Positions 39,140 through 49,418 of a stretch of 64,000 nt of DNA are shown here, piece after piece. The notes below the pieces were generated by a model. The model was not told where the DNA came from and made no database searches. It worked only from the letters and a program-made list of their open reading frames with translations. The position numbers and the translations under genes were made by a program. Every line of letters starts with the position of its first letter. Within the stretch, counting starts at the first letter, position 1. The stretch is from Pectobacterium punjabense (GTDB lineage: Bacteria; Pseudomonadota; Gammaproteobacteria; Enterobacterales; Enterobacteriaceae), in NCBI RefSeq assembly GCF_012427845.1, contig NZ_CP038498.1, positions 2,728,001-2,792,000 on the forward strand. The letters run 5' to 3'.

Positions 39140-40009
39140 CTACTTCCCCGTGGTCGCCTGCACCGACAGTGACGCTTTCGCCTGTGCCACGCTGCGCTCG
39201 ATGACCGCACGGCGCGTGTCGTTTTGCGGTAACAGTTTTAGCATCGTTTGCCAGGCGTCAATCGCGTCCTGATAACGCTGGGCTTCATAGGCATTAAAAG
39301 CCAGCAGGCTCAGCACGCGCACATTGGTCGAGCCGGAGTTCATTAGTTCACGCAGCATTTCTCCACCGCGTTGGCTATCACGAGGATCGGTGGATCGAGA
39401 CAGCAGATCGGCATAATCCAGCGCCAGATCCGTATTTTTCGGATCGAGCTGAAACGCTCTGGCAAAGGCCTGTACAGACATGTCGTAGTTACTCAGCAAG
39501 CCCGCAATGCGTCCCAACATCCACCAGTCTTGTGCATTGTCTGGCTGTGCCTCCAACTGGCTGCGCAACCCCAATCCGAGGCGTGCCACCTCTTCGATGG
39601 TCAGTGGTTCTGCATCCGCATCTAGCGCTCGCGTCATCAGGTCCGGCGTTAATGCAACGACCTGCTGTAACTCTTGCACCCGATTAACCGCAGAAGTCTT
39701 CCAAAACACGCCGAGGCTGACGATGACCAGCAGCAGGCCCCCCGGCAGCAAAACCCAACGGCTCAGCGGACGCTGCGCGGCCTTCGCTCCGCCAGGAATA
39801 TCCTGCAACAGCGTATGCTGGAGCTCTTCAACCAGTTGCGCGCGTTCACGCTCGTTGACAACATCGCCATTCAGCTCGCGCAGACGATCGCGATACAACG
39901 CCTGATTGATCGTATCGCGATCGTATTCGCCTCGTGACGACCATGGCGCAAGCAGCAGCGCAGACAATGCAATCAGTGATAAAACAATGATGGTTGTCAG
40001 TAACATCAT
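39140..40009 (-). CDS. ccmI: CcmI, TPR haem-ligation chaperone
   Basis: Membrane protein of 289 residues that holds unfolded apocytochrome c for CcmF/CcmH. Two N-terminal membrane segments (about 3-22 and 92-112) enclose a cytoplasmic loop; tetratricopeptide repeats follow (NAQDWWMLGRI, NYDMSVQAFARAFQLDPKN). In E. coli this part is fused to CcmH, whereas here ccmH and ccmI are separate genes overlapping by 4 bases. Confidence 0.9.
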   Translation of the reverse strand: MMLLTTIIVLSLIALSALLLAPWSSRGEYDRDTINQALYRDRLRELNGDVVNERERAQLVEELQHTLLQDIPGGAKAAQRPLSRWVLLPGGLLLVIVSLGVFWKTSAVNRVQELQQVVALTPDLMTRALDADAEPLTIEEVARLGLGLRSQLEAQPDNAQDWWMLGRIAGLLSNYDMSVQAFARAFQLDPKNTDLALDYADLLSRSTDPRDSQRGGEMLRELMNSGSTNVRVLSLLAFNAYEAQRYQDAIDAWQTMLKLLPQNDTRRAVIERSVAQAKASLSVQATTGK

Positions 40010-40464
40010 TCCGATTTCCCCTCATGTCCCAACAACGTCTGCAAACGCTTTTTATCCTGTTCGCTCATCGGTTCTTTGGCACTCTTGATACGACGCGCGC
40101 GCCGAATAATTATCACTGCCCCCGCCGCCAGAAACAGCCCAGGCAGTAGCCATAATAAGATCGTGAAAGGCGTGATCGGTGGTTCATATGTCACAAAGTA
40201 GCCGTAACGATCCACCATGTAATCGACAACCTGCTCTTTCGTTTGCCCCTGCTGCATCAGTTCATACACTTTCTGCCGCATATCTGAGGCAATCATCGAA
40301 TTGGAATCAGCGATACTGTTGTTCTGGCATTTCGGGCAGCGCAGTTGCATGGTCAACTCGCGGAACTGTTGCTCCTGTGTGTCGTTGTCAAAACGCAATA
40401 CCTCGGATGACGCCAGGACGCCGAACGACAGCAGCAATGCACCAAGTAAGCTAAACACTCTCAT
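40006..40464 (-). CDS. ccmH: CcmH, thioredoxin-like haem-ligation protein
   Basis: Periplasmic-facing thiol protein of 152 residues with signal peptide, LRCPKCQNNSIADSN motif (near residue 41, the redox-active Cys pair) and a C-terminal membrane anchor. It reduces or presents the CxxCH of apocytochromes. Start at 40464 (MRVFSLLG); the open frame reaches 40518. Confidence 0.92.
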   Translation of the reverse strand: MRVFSLLGALLLSFGVLASSEVLRFDNDTQEQQFRELTMQLRCPKCQNNSIADSNSMIASDMRQKVYELMQQGQTKEQVVDYMVDRYGYFVTYEPPITPFTILLWLLPGLFLAAGAVIIIRRARRIKSAKEPMSEQDKKRLQTLLGHEGKSE

Positions 40465-41018
40465 GCGCCGCCCTCCTTGCTGTATTTTTCCCACAGCGGT
40501 TGCAGCGTTTCTTGCCACACCTGCATATTGAGATCGCCCGCATGCCGATAGCGAATGATGCCTTTCCCGTCGATCAGGAAGGTTTCCGGCGCACCATACA
40601 CGCCCAGATCCAGCCCCAACATACCGTCGCCATCAAACAAGCTCATCGCATAGGGATTGCCTAACGTCTTCAACCATTCAACCGCTTTGGGGCGCTCATC
40701 TTTATAATTCATGCCCACGACGCGAATTCCCTGCGCCGCCAGCGTGTTGAGAAATTGGTGCTCCGCCCGACACGTTGGGCACCAGGTCGCCCAGACATTT
40801 AGCAACAGCGGTTTGCCATCGCTCAACTCAGATTGGCTATACACCTTTCCCGCCTGATCCAGAGATTCGAGACGAAATTCAGGGATTGGCTTGCCAATCA
40901 AGGCAGATTCCAGCCGCATGGGATCGTCACCGCCGCTGTTCCGCACCAGTTGCCACAGCAAGGCAACAGCCAGCAGTAAAAACAGCACTAACGGGATTAA
41001 CAAAACCTTACGACTCAT
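40461..41018 (-). CDS. ccmG: CcmG/DsbE, thiol:disulfide oxidoreductase
   Basis: Membrane-tethered thioredoxin-like protein of 185 residues that keeps apocytochrome cysteines reduced. N-terminal anchor (about 5-22), active site WATWCPTC near residue 77, and GVYGAPETFLID with the cis-proline. Start at 41018 overlaps the ccmF stop by ATGA; the longer frame to 41111 is a shadow of ccmF. Confidence 0.94.
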   Translation of the reverse strand: MSRKVLLIPLVLFLLLAVALLWQLVRNSGGDDPMRLESALIGKPIPEFRLESLDQAGKVYSQSELSDGKPLLLNVWATWCPTCRAEHQFLNTLAAQGIRVVGMNYKDERPKAVEWLKTLGNPYAMSLFDGDGMLGLDLGVYGAPETFLIDGKGIIRYRHAGDLNMQVWQETLQPLWEKYSKEGGA

Positions 41019-42970
41019 GACGATGTCTCCCTCACAGCCCGACGCAGACGATAGCGCGGGTCGAACATACACAGAATGCCACCCAACGCCATCAGCCCAC
41101 CGCCATACCAAATCCAGCGGATAAAGGGTTTGTAATACAGTCGTACCGCCCAGCTATCGTCATCCAACTCTTCACCCAAAGCCGCATAGAGATCGCGCGT
41201 CACACCCGCATCAATCGCCGCTTCCGTCATGATCGCACCGCTGGTGTTATAGAAGCGCTTTTCCGCCGTCAGGATCGCCTCCGGCTTGCCGTTACGCGTG
41301 ACCTCGATCGTCCCTTTACCGCTGTGCCAGTTCGGCCCCACCACATCCTGCACGCCTTGAAACGTAAAGCGGTAATCATGGATCTGTATGCTGTCGCCTG
41401 CCCGCATCCGCACATCTCGCTCAACGCTATAATTCTGACTGAAGGCGATACCCACCACCGTCACCGCCAGCCCTATATGGCCGCACACCATGCCCCACTG
41501 GCTCAGTGAGAGTGTGGTCAAACCACGCAGCAGGCCGTGACGTCGGGTGGAATTGGTGTGCAGTTCGTACACCGTTAAGAAAAATACCCACAGCGCCATC
41601 GACAGGCCGACCACCGTCATGGCAACGAGGGAATCCTGCAACAGCCAGGGAAGCAGCAGCGACAACACAGCAGTGACGGCCATTGCTACCAGTAACAGCT
41701 TACGCAGCTTTTGCGGCTCGTCGCGCCGCCAGCGAACCAGCGGCCCCACGCCCAGCAGCAAGGCGAAAGGAGCCATTAATAGGGTAAACATGGTGTTGAA
41801 GAACGGAGCGCCAATCGAAATGCTGCCCAACCCCAACTGCTTATGCACCAGCGGCAACAGCGTTCCCAGCAGCACAACCAATGTGGCCGCCATCAGGATC
41901 AGGTTATTACCGAGCAGGAACGTTTCACGCGACCAGAGCGAATTCGTGACCCGCGCCCGCACCCGATTGCCTTTGATGGCGAACAACAGCAAAGAACCAC
42001 CGATGACAATGACCAGAAACGCGAGAATAAACATGCCACGCGCCGGATCGGAGGCAAACGCGTGCACCGACACCAGAACGCCGGAGCGCACCAAAAACGT
42101 TCCCAGCAGGCAGAGCGAGAATGCGCCGATAGCCAGCAGTACCGTCCAGGCCTTGAAGCTGCCGCGTTTCTCGGTAACCGACAGCGAATGCAGCAGCGCC
42201 GTACCCACCAGCCACGGCATCAATGAGGCATTTTCCACCGGGTCCCAGAACCACCAGCCGCCCCAACCCAGTTCGTAATAGGCCCAGCCGGAGCCGAGCA
42301 CAATACCTAACGTCAGGAACGACCAAGCCGCCTGTGTCCACGGCCGGGACCAACGAGCCCAGGCGCTGTCCAGTCGTTCAGCCAGCAGCGAAGCGACCGC
42401 AAACGCAAACGCCACGGAAAACCCGACATAGCCCATGTAAAGTAGCGGCGGATGGAAGATGAGCCCGACATCCTGCAACAGCGGATTGAGATCGCGTCCA
42501 TCAATCGGATAGTCCGGTAGCGTACGTGTAAAGGGATTCGACGTCAGGATGATAAATAGCAGGAAGCCGACATTAATCATCCCCATAACGGCTAACACGC
42601 GGGCGACCGCATCCAGCGACATTCCCCGGCTAAAGACCGCCACGGCGAAGGTCCAGCCACTCATCAGCAGCACCCAGAGCAGCAGCGATCCTTCATGTGC
42701 ACCCCATGCCGCCGCCACGCGATACCACACCGGCAGTGCACGGTTTGAGTTGTTTGCGACATAAAGGACGGTGAAATCATTGATCACCAGCGCATGTACC
42801 AACACGAGGAAGGAAGCCAAAATGCATGCGAACAGTACCCAGGAAAGGGGACGTGCCAGTGCCATCAGTCGTGCATCCTGACGCGACGCCCCCCATAGTG
42901 GATACACGCTGAGCAACAGCGCAACACTCAGCGCCAGACACAGCAGATAGTTGCCTACTTCAGGCATCAT
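41015..42970 (-). CDS. ccmF: CcmF, cytochrome c haem lyase
   Basis: Large inner-membrane protein (651 residues, about 15 membrane segments) that attaches haem to CxxCH apocytochromes. The haem-handling WWD domain [19 protein letters not shown] lies near residues 230-250 and conserved periplasmic histidines are present ([21 protein letters not shown]). Paralogue of nrfE in the same window. Overlaps ccmE by 4 bases. Confidence 0.95.
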   Translation of the reverse strand: MMPEVGNYLLCLALSVALLLSVYPLWGASRQDARLMALARPLSWVLFACILASFLVLVHALVINDFTVLYVANNSNRALPVWYRVAAAWGAHEGSLLLWVLLMSGWTFAVAVFSRGMSLDAVARVLAVMGMINVGFLLFIILTSNPFTRTLPDYPIDGRDLNPLLQDVGLIFHPPLLYMGYVGFSVAFAFAVASLLAERLDSAWARWSRPWTQAAWSFLTLGIVLGSGWAYYELGWGGWWFWDPVENASLMPWLVGTALLHSLSVTEKRGSFKAWTVLLAIGAFSLCLLGTFLVRSGVLVSVHAFASDPARGMFILAFLVIVIGGSLLLFAIKGNRVRARVTNSLWSRETFLLGNNLILMAATLVVLLGTLLPLVHKQLGLGSISIGAPFFNTMFTLLMAPFALLLGVGPLVRWRRDEPQKLRKLLLVAMAVTAVLSLLLPWLLQDSLVAMTVVGLSMALWVFFLTVYELHTNSTRRHGLLRGLTTLSLSQWGMVCGHIGLAVTVVGIAFSQNYSVERDVRMRAGDSIQIHDYRFTFQGVQDVVGPNWHSGKGTIEVTRNGKPEAILTAEKRFYNTSGAIMTEAAIDAGVTRDLYAALGEELDDDSWAVRLYYKPFIRWIWYGGGLMALGGILCMFDPRYRLRRAVRETSS

Positions 42971-43449
42971 AACGGTTTACCCTCTGTCGCTACCGCAGAG
43001 GCATGGCCGTTCTGCCCTTCCATCGCCGCTTTAATTTCCGGTGGCGTGTAATTTTCGTCATGGCGGGCAAGCACTTCTTTCGCGGCAATATGATCGTCGC
43101 TATCCAGAATCCCCTGTGCCACAACGCCTTGCCCTTCACGGAAGAGATCGGGCAACATCCCGTTGTAAGTCACATCAACTGAACCCTGTGCATCATAAAC
43201 GGTGAAGCGGACTTCCAGACTTTGGCTGTCACGGCGCACGCTGCCCGGCATCACCATGCCACCCACGCGCAGGCGCTGCCCGATGGCAGGTTTTTCCTGC
43301 GTTTCATTCTTGCCATAAAGAATTTCACTGGGCGTATAAAAGAGATCGATATTTGAGCTCAATGCATAGAGTGTCAGTGCTACCGTCAACACCGTGCCGC
43401 AAACAACGGCCAGAATGGCATAGAGGCGGGTTTTGCGCGGGGCACTCAT
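42967..43449 (-). CDS. ccmE: CcmE, haem chaperone
   Basis: Membrane-anchored periplasmic chaperone of 160 residues that binds haem covalently. The haem-binding His and the following Tyr are in [11 protein letters not shown] near residues 130-138. One N-terminal anchor, beta-barrel OB-fold. Confidence 0.95.
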   Translation of the reverse strand: MSAPRKTRLYAILAVVCGTVLTVALTLYALSSNIDLFYTPSEILYGKNETQEKPAIGQRLRVGGMVMPGSVRRDSQSLEVRFTVYDAQGSVDVTYNGMLPDLFREGQGVVAQGILDSDDHIAAKEVLARHDENYTPPEIKAAMEGQNGHASAVATEGKPL

Positions 43450-43667
43450 TGCACCACCTCCATTGCTGCCGGCTGACGCGCCGTGCTCTTACGCTGCTCG
43501 CGTGCCTGCTGGCGGCGGATGTCGTTTAATAAAGCACGGCGACGCCAGAAGGTATGTCCGATCAACGCGCTAAGCGGTAACAGTGTTAACACCACTGCCA
43601 GCCAGACATACAAGGCATAGCCACCCATCGCAAAAAAATCCTGCCAGCTTGTGAAGGCGATGTTCAT
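43446..43667 (-). CDS. ccmD: CcmD, small membrane haem-export factor
   Basis: Single-span protein of 73 residues that binds CcmABC and helps release holo-CcmE. Membrane segment about residues 17-38, followed by a basic tail. Overlaps both neighbours by 4 bases. Confidence 0.9.
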   Translation of the reverse strand: MNIAFTSWQDFFAMGGYALYVWLAVVLTLLPLSALIGHTFWRRRALLNDIRRQQAREQRKSTARQPAAMEVVQ

Positions 43668-44404
43668 CGTGCTATTCCTCCTTTATTGACCAGCGCAGCA
43701 ACCCAAGGGGCGCGACGCTGTTGCACCAGTATCAGATTACGCAACCGCATGAGTGACAACGTCACGAACAAACTCATAAACCCTAGCATCATAATGCGTA
43801 GCGGCAGGCGCATAGCGGGATCGATAGTTTTCTGCATTTTTGTCGATGCCTGATGTAGGGTATTCCACCACTCGACCGAGAAATGGATGATGGGTAAATT
43901 CACCACGCCAACCAGCACCAGAATGGCTGCCGCACGGCCAGCAAGACGGCGATCGTCAAATGAGTTGTAGAGCGCGATGATACCGACGTACAGAAACAGC
44001 AGAACGAGTTCGGACGTCAGGCGCGCATCCCACACCCACCAGGTCCCCCACATCGGTTTGCCCCAAGTGGCTCCCGTCGTCAGCGCAATAAAGGTAAACA
44101 CCGCGCCGACCGGTGCCATCGCCGCCACGGCAAGCTCCGCCGTTTTTGACTGCCGAATCATCCCGATCAGTGCAAATATTGCCATTACGGCATAGACACC
44201 CATCGACCACACGGCGGCTGGCACGTGCAGGTACATGATGCGATATCCCTGCCCTTGCTGGTAATCCGCAGGCGCAAACCCAAACCCTAACAGGCAACCG
44301 CCAATCAGCAGCGCTACGCTGATCAGGGCAACCCAAGGGATAAGCCTGCCGCAAAGGCCATAAAGGCGATCCGGCTGCGTAAGCTGATAGCTTTTTCTCA
44401 ACAT
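43664..44404 (-). CDS. ccmC: CcmC, haem delivery protein
   Basis: Six-span membrane protein that loads haem on CcmE, with the WWD domain WGTWWVWDARLTSELVL near residues 120-140 and flanking histidines (YLHVPAAVWSMG, HFSVEWWNTLHQ). Start at 44404 gives 246 residues as in E. coli; an ATG at 44434 is also open. Confidence 0.93.
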   Translation of the reverse strand: MLRKSYQLTQPDRLYGLCGRLIPWVALISVALLIGGCLLGFGFAPADYQQGQGYRIMYLHVPAAVWSMGVYAVMAIFALIGMIRQSKTAELAVAAMAPVGAVFTFIALTTGATWGKPMWGTWWVWDARLTSELVLLFLYVGIIALYNSFDDRRLAGRAAAILVLVGVVNLPIIHFSVEWWNTLHQASTKMQKTIDPAMRLPLRIMMLGFMSLFVTLSLMRLRNLILVQQRRAPWVAALVNKGGIAR

Positions 44405-44472
44405 AATCGTGTGCTCACTCTGCGTAAAACTCATCCCAACGGGACGATAAAGGCGATCCTAAGATCGGAAAA

Positions 44473-45129
44473 TTATTGAATACTCACCCGCAATGCGGCT
44501 GCCGTGGCAAACGGGCTTAGGGTCGCGCTGCCCACCAGAAAGGCACCGAGGATCGCCAGATACCCGCCTACCGGCAGTTGCATCATCGCGGCCTCTACCG
44601 CTGCCGTCGCAAAAATCAGCAGCGGTATGGTCAGCGGCAATACCAATAGGCTTAACAGCACGCCGCTGCGGCGCAGCCCAACCGTTAATCCCGCACCAAT
44701 GGCGCCAAGAAAACTGAGCGTTGGCGTGCAAAGCAACAGCGTTAACGCCATCACCCACCAACCGTGACTGTCCAACCCAAACAGCAACGCCGCCAGCGGC
44801 GAAAGCAGTAGCAGCGGCAGTCCGCTAACCATCCAATGCACCACCACTTTCGCCAGCACCACTAACGGCAGCGGCAACGGCAGCAGCGTCAGCTGTTCCA
44901 GCGAACCATCCTGATAGTCATCACGGAAAAGACGATCCATCGCCAGTAGAGAAGCCAGCAATGCCGCCACCCACACCACGCCCGGTGCCACACGCATCAA
45001 TAGTTGCGGCTCAGGTCCAATAGCCAGAGGAAATAAGATGATGACGATAAGGAAAAACCACAGCGGGTTAAGAATCTCCGCGTTATTGCGTAACGCGACG
45101 CGTAATTCCCTAGCAATCAGGCGCCGCAT
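44473..45129 (-). CDS. ccmB: CcmB, ABC transporter membrane subunit
   Basis: Permease partner of CcmA, 218 residues, six hydrophobic segments, motif FRDDYQDGSLEQLTLLPLPL near residues 68-88 typical of CcmB. The pair uses ATP to release holo-CcmE from CcmCD. Touches ccmA by one base. Confidence 0.93.
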   Translation of the reverse strand: MRRLIARELRVALRNNAEILNPLWFFLIVIILFPLAIGPEPQLLMRVAPGVVWVAALLASLLAMDRLFRDDYQDGSLEQLTLLPLPLPLVVLAKVVVHWMVSGLPLLLLSPLAALLFGLDSHGWWVMALTLLLCTPTLSFLGAIGAGLTVGLRRSGVLLSLLVLPLTIPLLIFATAAVEAAMMQLPVGGYLAILGAFLVGSATLSPFATAAALRVSIQ

Positions 45130-45749
45130 TATGGTGCTCCCTCAGTCGGTGTGAGCTGAATACAGCGGATGCGTTGAGCGAACGGGCGTAGCGGCTGATG
45201 CGTGGTTAAAATAATGATGCCGCCGCGCGCAATATGGTGCTCCATACGCTGCGTCAGCATTTCAACGCCCGCCACGTCAAGCGCGGTAAGCGGTTCATCC
45301 AGAATCCACAGCGGCACGTCGGTGAGCCACAAACGAGCCAGTGCGACACGGCGCTGCTGCCCCGCCGAAAGGCGCGCCACGGGCACGTCTTCATATCCAG
45401 CCAGCCCTACGGCGGCGAGTGCCTGCCAATGGGCATCCTGATGCTGCTGCGGAGAGAAAAAGCGCAGATTTTCTTCACCAGTCAAAACGCTCTTGATGCC
45501 CGGCTGATGGCCTAACCACAGGAGCTGCTGATTAAAATGTTCACGTATGCGGTTGATTCGCTGCCCTTGCCAGCAGACGTCTCCCGACTCAGGCGTCGCC
45601 AGACCGCTTAAGATGCGCAATAGCGATGTTTTTCCTACCCCGTTGGCACCGGCAATCTGAACCATTTCTCCCGGGCTGGCGGTAAACGACAACGCGCTGA
45701 ACAGCACATGCTCATCGCGTATGCAAACCACATCGCGCGCTTCTAACAT
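45129..45749 (-). CDS. ccmA: CcmA, ABC transporter ATPase
   Basis: ATPase of 206 residues. Walker [10 protein letters not shown] near residue 34, signature LSAGQQRR near 128, Walker B LWILDEP near 150. First gene of ccmABCDEFGHI. The 555-base gap to nrfG upstream (45750-46304) holds its promoter and repeat copy B. Confidence 0.94.
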   Translation of the reverse strand: MLEARDVVCIRDEHVLFSALSFTASPGEMVQIAGANGVGKTSLLRILSGLATPESGDVCWQGQRINRIREHFNQQLLWLGHQPGIKSVLTGEENLRFFSPQQHQDAHWQALAAVGLAGYEDVPVARLSAGQQRRVALARLWLTDVPLWILDEPLTALDVAGVEMLTQRMEHHIARGGIIILTTHQPLRPFAQRIRCIQLTPTEGAP

Positions 45750-46013
45750 CGGGGTGTACTCCTACTTTCTAATGCCATATACCCTGGGTATAGAATAACA
45801 TGGCGCCTTTACTCCCCCTCTCGGGGGGCGTAACCATAAAGAGTTAATCTTTTTTATTGAGATCAATAAAGTCGGCGATTCCGGTTATCCCTATCATCGA
45901 GTCGTATCGAAAACCACGCCGACACGCCTACACCGGAAATCTATTGGGCATATTTTTATGCAGCCGCCGAGAGCGTTTCGTGCGCCATAAGACCTTCATT
46001 GCATGCTACCGCT

Positions 46014-46221
46014 TAGCACGCGCCCGACGCAGGGCTTCCGGCTAAATTATGCCGCTGCGCGGTGCTTTCGTCGGTATCTGGCTTTACGGACCGTTTGCGA
46101 CACTGTTACTCGCCCCATAAATGGGGCTCGCCCTTCGGGCCAGCACACGTGCTGTTCAAAAACGTCTCTGACGTTTTTGTCCGGCGTGACGCAAGCTTTC
46201 GCCGCGTCCTGCGGCTCATCC
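46014..46221. repeat. GC-rich dispersed repeat, copy B
   Basis: About 208 bases matching copy A in reverse orientation, with the same order of blocks: AGCACGCGCCCGACGC, GCCGCTGCGCGGTGC, GGCCAGCACACGTGCTGTTC, AAAAACGTC..GACGTTTTTGTCCG, GCTCATCC. The ORFs that cross it on both strands are not believable genes. Confidence 0.85.
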
Positions 46222-46304
46222 TAAGCCAGCTACCTCCTCAGCATAATTTCTCACGCCGGACAACAAGCACTCCCCAAAGGCACTAAAGTGAAACGTATCA
46301 CCTG

Positions 46305-47132
46305 TCACTTCTGGCTGTTCTTCAGCAGCGTTGCCGTGTTGATTGCTTCGATCAACTGAACGCGATTCACCCGTGGGCTGTACGTATCCAGCAGGCGCTG
46401 CCAAATCGCAATCGCGCGCGCATAGTCCGCTTTCAAGAACGCATCAGACGCCAGCAGCATTAGCGCCGTCACTTCATTGGCATCCAGCGCCAGCGCTTTA
46501 TCGATCATTTCCTGCATCGCAGGCGTGACGGTTTGGCCTGCCTGGTAATACAGCACTGTTGCCAGCGCCGAATACAGCTCTGCACTGTCACCCTTCAGTA
46601 CGATCGCCTGCCGATAAGCGCGTAACGCATTGTCATAGGCGTTACGGTAAAGATAATATTCACCTAACTCAGCCCAGAGGACGCTGTTGCCCGGCGTTTT
46701 ACGAATGTTACCCTGCAAGGTAGCAAGCTGTTTTTCCTGCTGTTGTACATCGCTAAAATCGTGTAACGGATCGGCAAGCCGCTGGCTCTCCGCTTGAACG
46801 AGCGCACTGCGCGGGCTTAGCGCGTAGAGCACCGCGCTACTCAAGAAAATAACGATGACCGCAGCCACAACGGCGAGGGTTGGTATCGGACGCTGCGTGA
46901 AGGAAGGAAGTGACGTGAGTGGCAGGTCGTGAGACAGTTCGCGCCCCAGCATCTTTGCCTCATGCTCGGATAGATGCTTCCTGGCTTGTTCACACTGAAA
47001 ATGCCAGATGCGCTTCGCTAAGCGTTGTAACTTGCCATCGTCCTCCGGCTTGTGCTGGGGCAATAGCGGCCACAGCAGCCCGGCAATCAGGATAATGGCG
47101 ACAGCGGCGATCAATACTTCTAACAGGCTCAT
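46305..47132 (-). CDS. nrfG: NrfG, TPR subunit of the NrfEFG haem lyase
   Basis: CcmI-like protein of 275 residues: two membrane segments (about 4-24 and 82-104) and C-terminal tetratricopeptide repeats ([20 protein letters not shown]). With NrfE and NrfF it attaches haem to the CxxCK site of NrfA. E. coli NrfG is shorter (198), lacking the N-terminal CcmI-type region. Start at 47132 (MSLLEVL) overlaps nrfF by 4 bases; the frame is open to 47216. Confidence 0.88.
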   Translation of the reverse strand: MSLLEVLIAAVAIILIAGLLWPLLPQHKPEDDGKLQRLAKRIWHFQCEQARKHLSEHEAKMLGRELSHDLPLTSLPSFTQRPIPTLAVVAAVIVIFLSSAVLYALSPRSALVQAESQRLADPLHDFSDVQQQEKQLATLQGNIRKTPGNSVLWAELGEYYLYRNAYDNALRAYRQAIVLKGDSAELYSALATVLYYQAGQTVTPAMQEMIDKALALDANEVTALMLLASDAFLKADYARAIAIWQRLLDTYSPRVNRVQLIEAINTATLLKNSQK

Positions 47133-47530
47133 GGGCGTGCCCCTCGGTTTTGTCGCCGTATCACTCGCCACGCAATAACCACAATCGCTAACAGCAAGAG
47201 CAACGGTGTTAACCAAAGTATGCCGGTTTGTATTTTCATCGGTGGGTTGTACTGAACAAAATCGCCATAGCGCTGATTCATAAACGCGATAATCTCTGAC
47301 TTGTCCTTGCCCTGCTCCACCATGGAAAAGACCTCATGGCGCATGCTGACTGCTACAGGTGAGTTTGATTCCAGCAGACTTTGGTTCTGGCATTGAGGAC
47401 AGCGTAATTCTCCAGCAATCGCCAGCGCGTCCTGACGCTTCGCCTGACTGGAAAATACCCAGGTATCAACCACCTGAGCCGGCACAGAAAAAACCAGTAG
47501 CATGAGAAGCAGCGCAAGGGGTTTAGTCAT
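47129..47530 (-). CDS. nrfF: NrfF, CcmH-like subunit of the NrfEFG haem lyase
   Basis: Paralogue of CcmH, 133 residues: signal peptide, redox motif [20 protein letters not shown] near residue 41, C-terminal membrane anchor. Start at 47530 lies within the nrfE stop region (ATGACTAA, 8-base overlap). Confidence 0.9.
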   Translation of the reverse strand: MTKPLALLLMLLVFSVPAQVVDTWVFSSQAKRQDALAIAGELRCPQCQNQSLLESNSPVAVSMRHEVFSMVEQGKDKSEIIAFMNQRYGDFVQYNPPMKIQTGILWLTPLLLLLAIVVIAWRVIRRQNRGARP

Positions 47531-49400
47531 AGACCCTTCTCCCACGGAACCACCCCAGCAGTGCACCCGCGACCATTAACATGCCACCACCCCATACCCA
47601 GCGAACGCCGGTCTGCACATAGAAACGCATCGCATAGCGGTTTTCGCCGGTTTTCTCGCCCATCACGGCATACCATTCTCTGATCGGTCCCCAGGCAATG
47701 CCCGGCTCAATCATCTGCTGCTTGCGTGCGTTGTAATAACGGCGTTCCGGCATGACGTGGGCGATTGGCGAATCACCACGATAGATCGCAATCACAGCCT
47801 GTTCTGCGGTGTAATTCTGCTCTGCCACTAAATCCAGCTGTAAAAATCGAAAATGATAGTCGCCCAACGTGACCTGTTCTCCCTGACCGACATTGACGCT
47901 GATTTCCTGCTTACTGCCCGCAGAAAACACGATGCCCAAAGCAAACAGTGCCACGCCCGTATGTGCTAGTAGCGCAGGAAGCTGCTGGCGTATCGCCGAC
48001 AGCGGCTGTAGCCATTGTGCCGCCATCACCCAGCCGATCAGGCCTGTAGCCAGTGCAACAGCGTACCCATACGGCCATAAGGCCAGAGTGGTGACAACAC
48101 CAATTGCCAGCGTTATGGCTAAACGCCGGGCAGGCCACCGCGTATTGCGCTTCCAGTAACCTCCGGCAGCAATCCCAATCAGCAACAACATCAGGCCACC
48201 GAAGGGCAAGAGTACGCGGTTGAAATAAGGAGCCCCTACCGAGATTTTTCCCCAGCCCGCCAAGCCATAAATCATCGGATAAAGGGTGCCAAGCACGACG
48301 ACCAGCGCCACGGCACTGAATAACAGTAGCACTAGCAGTATCGCCATTTCCCGCGACCAGCCAGAGAAACGGGCAGCAGAATGAACAAACTGGGCGCGCC
48401 AGCCATAAACGGCTAGCGCTGCCATGCTTAAACAAGAAAACAGGATAAATAAAGGCACTGCGCGGTCATGTTCGAGGGCGAAAGCGTGAACCGAAACCAG
48501 TATCCCAGAGCGTACGATCAGCGTACCCAGCAGGCATAAAATGAAGGTCAACAGCGCCAATATCAGCGACCAATGGCGGAAGATACCGCGCATGCGCGTG
48601 ACAGACAGACTGTGGAGTAGTGCGCTCGCCGTTAACCACGGGAGCAATGAGGCATTTTCTACCGGGTCCCAGAACCACCATCCCCCCCAGCCCAGTTCGT
48701 TATAGGCCCACCACGATCCCAGGATGATGCCCAGCGTTAACAGGCTCCAGGCAGGCAGCGTCCAGCGCCAGCAAATCCAGGCGGTCGGAGCCGTAAACTC
48801 GCCGTGAATCAGGGAGGCTAATGCTAGTGCCGCACTCACGGTTAACCCGCCATAGCCCAGATAGAGCAACGGCGGATGGAGAATAAGGCCAATATGTTGC
48901 AACATCGGGTTGAGATCCCTTCCCGCCACCGCTGGCGGGAAGAGACGCACAAAAGGATCGGAAAAAAACACAATGAACACCAGCAGCGCGGTCGCTATCA
49001 CGGCCAGCATCGCCAGCGTCAGCGGAAACAGTGCACTCGTCGCTTTGCGATAGCGGCAGGCAAACGCCGCGCTCCAGCCGGACAAACACAACAGCCACAG
49101 CAGCAGCGACCCTTCATGCCCGCCCCAAACCGCGGCTATTTTTAGCCCAAGGGGTAAATCACGGTGGCTATGCTGTGCGACATAATTAACGGAGAAATCA
49201 TCCAGCACCACGCTCAGCGTCAGCACGCCGAACGCGAACAGCACAAGACCAAATAGCACCAGCGTCCAACACCGCGCCAGTCGGTAAGTACCCGACCAGC
49301 GCAGGGAGTAGCCTGAAAAAGTCAGCAACGCTGTCGCCACGCCAACACACCCCGCCAGCGACAGCGCCACATACCCGAATTCTGGCAATAACAACATCAA
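47523..49400 (-). CDS. nrfE: NrfE, CcmF-like haem lyase for NrfA
   Basis: Paralogue of CcmF, 625 residues with about 15 membrane segments, WWD domain [19 protein letters not shown] near residues 235-255. Specific for the unusual CxxCK haem site of NrfA. Separated from nrfD by 18 bases. Start at the first of two ATGs (49400/49397). Confidence 0.93.
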   Translation of the reverse strand: MMLLLPEFGYVALSLAGCVGVATALLTFSGYSLRWSGTYRLARCWTLVLFGLVLFAFGVLTLSVVLDDFSVNYVAQHSHRDLPLGLKIAAVWGGHEGSLLLWLLCLSGWSAAFACRYRKATSALFPLTLAMLAVIATALLVFIVFFSDPFVRLFPPAVAGRDLNPMLQHIGLILHPPLLYLGYGGLTVSAALALASLIHGEFTAPTAWICWRWTLPAWSLLTLGIILGSWWAYNELGWGGWWFWDPVENASLLPWLTASALLHSLSVTRMRGIFRHWSLILALLTFILCLLGTLIVRSGILVSVHAFALEHDRAVPLFILFSCLSMAALAVYGWRAQFVHSAARFSGWSREMAILLVLLLFSAVALVVVLGTLYPMIYGLAGWGKISVGAPYFNRVLLPFGGLMLLLIGIAAGGYWKRNTRWPARRLAITLAIGVVTTLALWPYGYAVALATGLIGWVMAAQWLQPLSAIRQQLPALLAHTGVALFALGIVFSAGSKQEISVNVGQGEQVTLGDYHFRFLQLDLVAEQNYTAEQAVIAIYRGDSPIAHVMPERRYYNARKQQMIEPGIAWGPIREWYAVMGEKTGENRYAMRFYVQTGVRWVWGGGMLMVAGALLGWFRGRRVYD

Positions 49401-49418
49401 CGGGCCTCTTGCGGGGAA

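Noticed and set aside
46003..46286. ORFs of 73-74 codons near the nrfG end
   Set aside because: Translation of repeat copy B on the other strand; not conserved with copy A in any frame.
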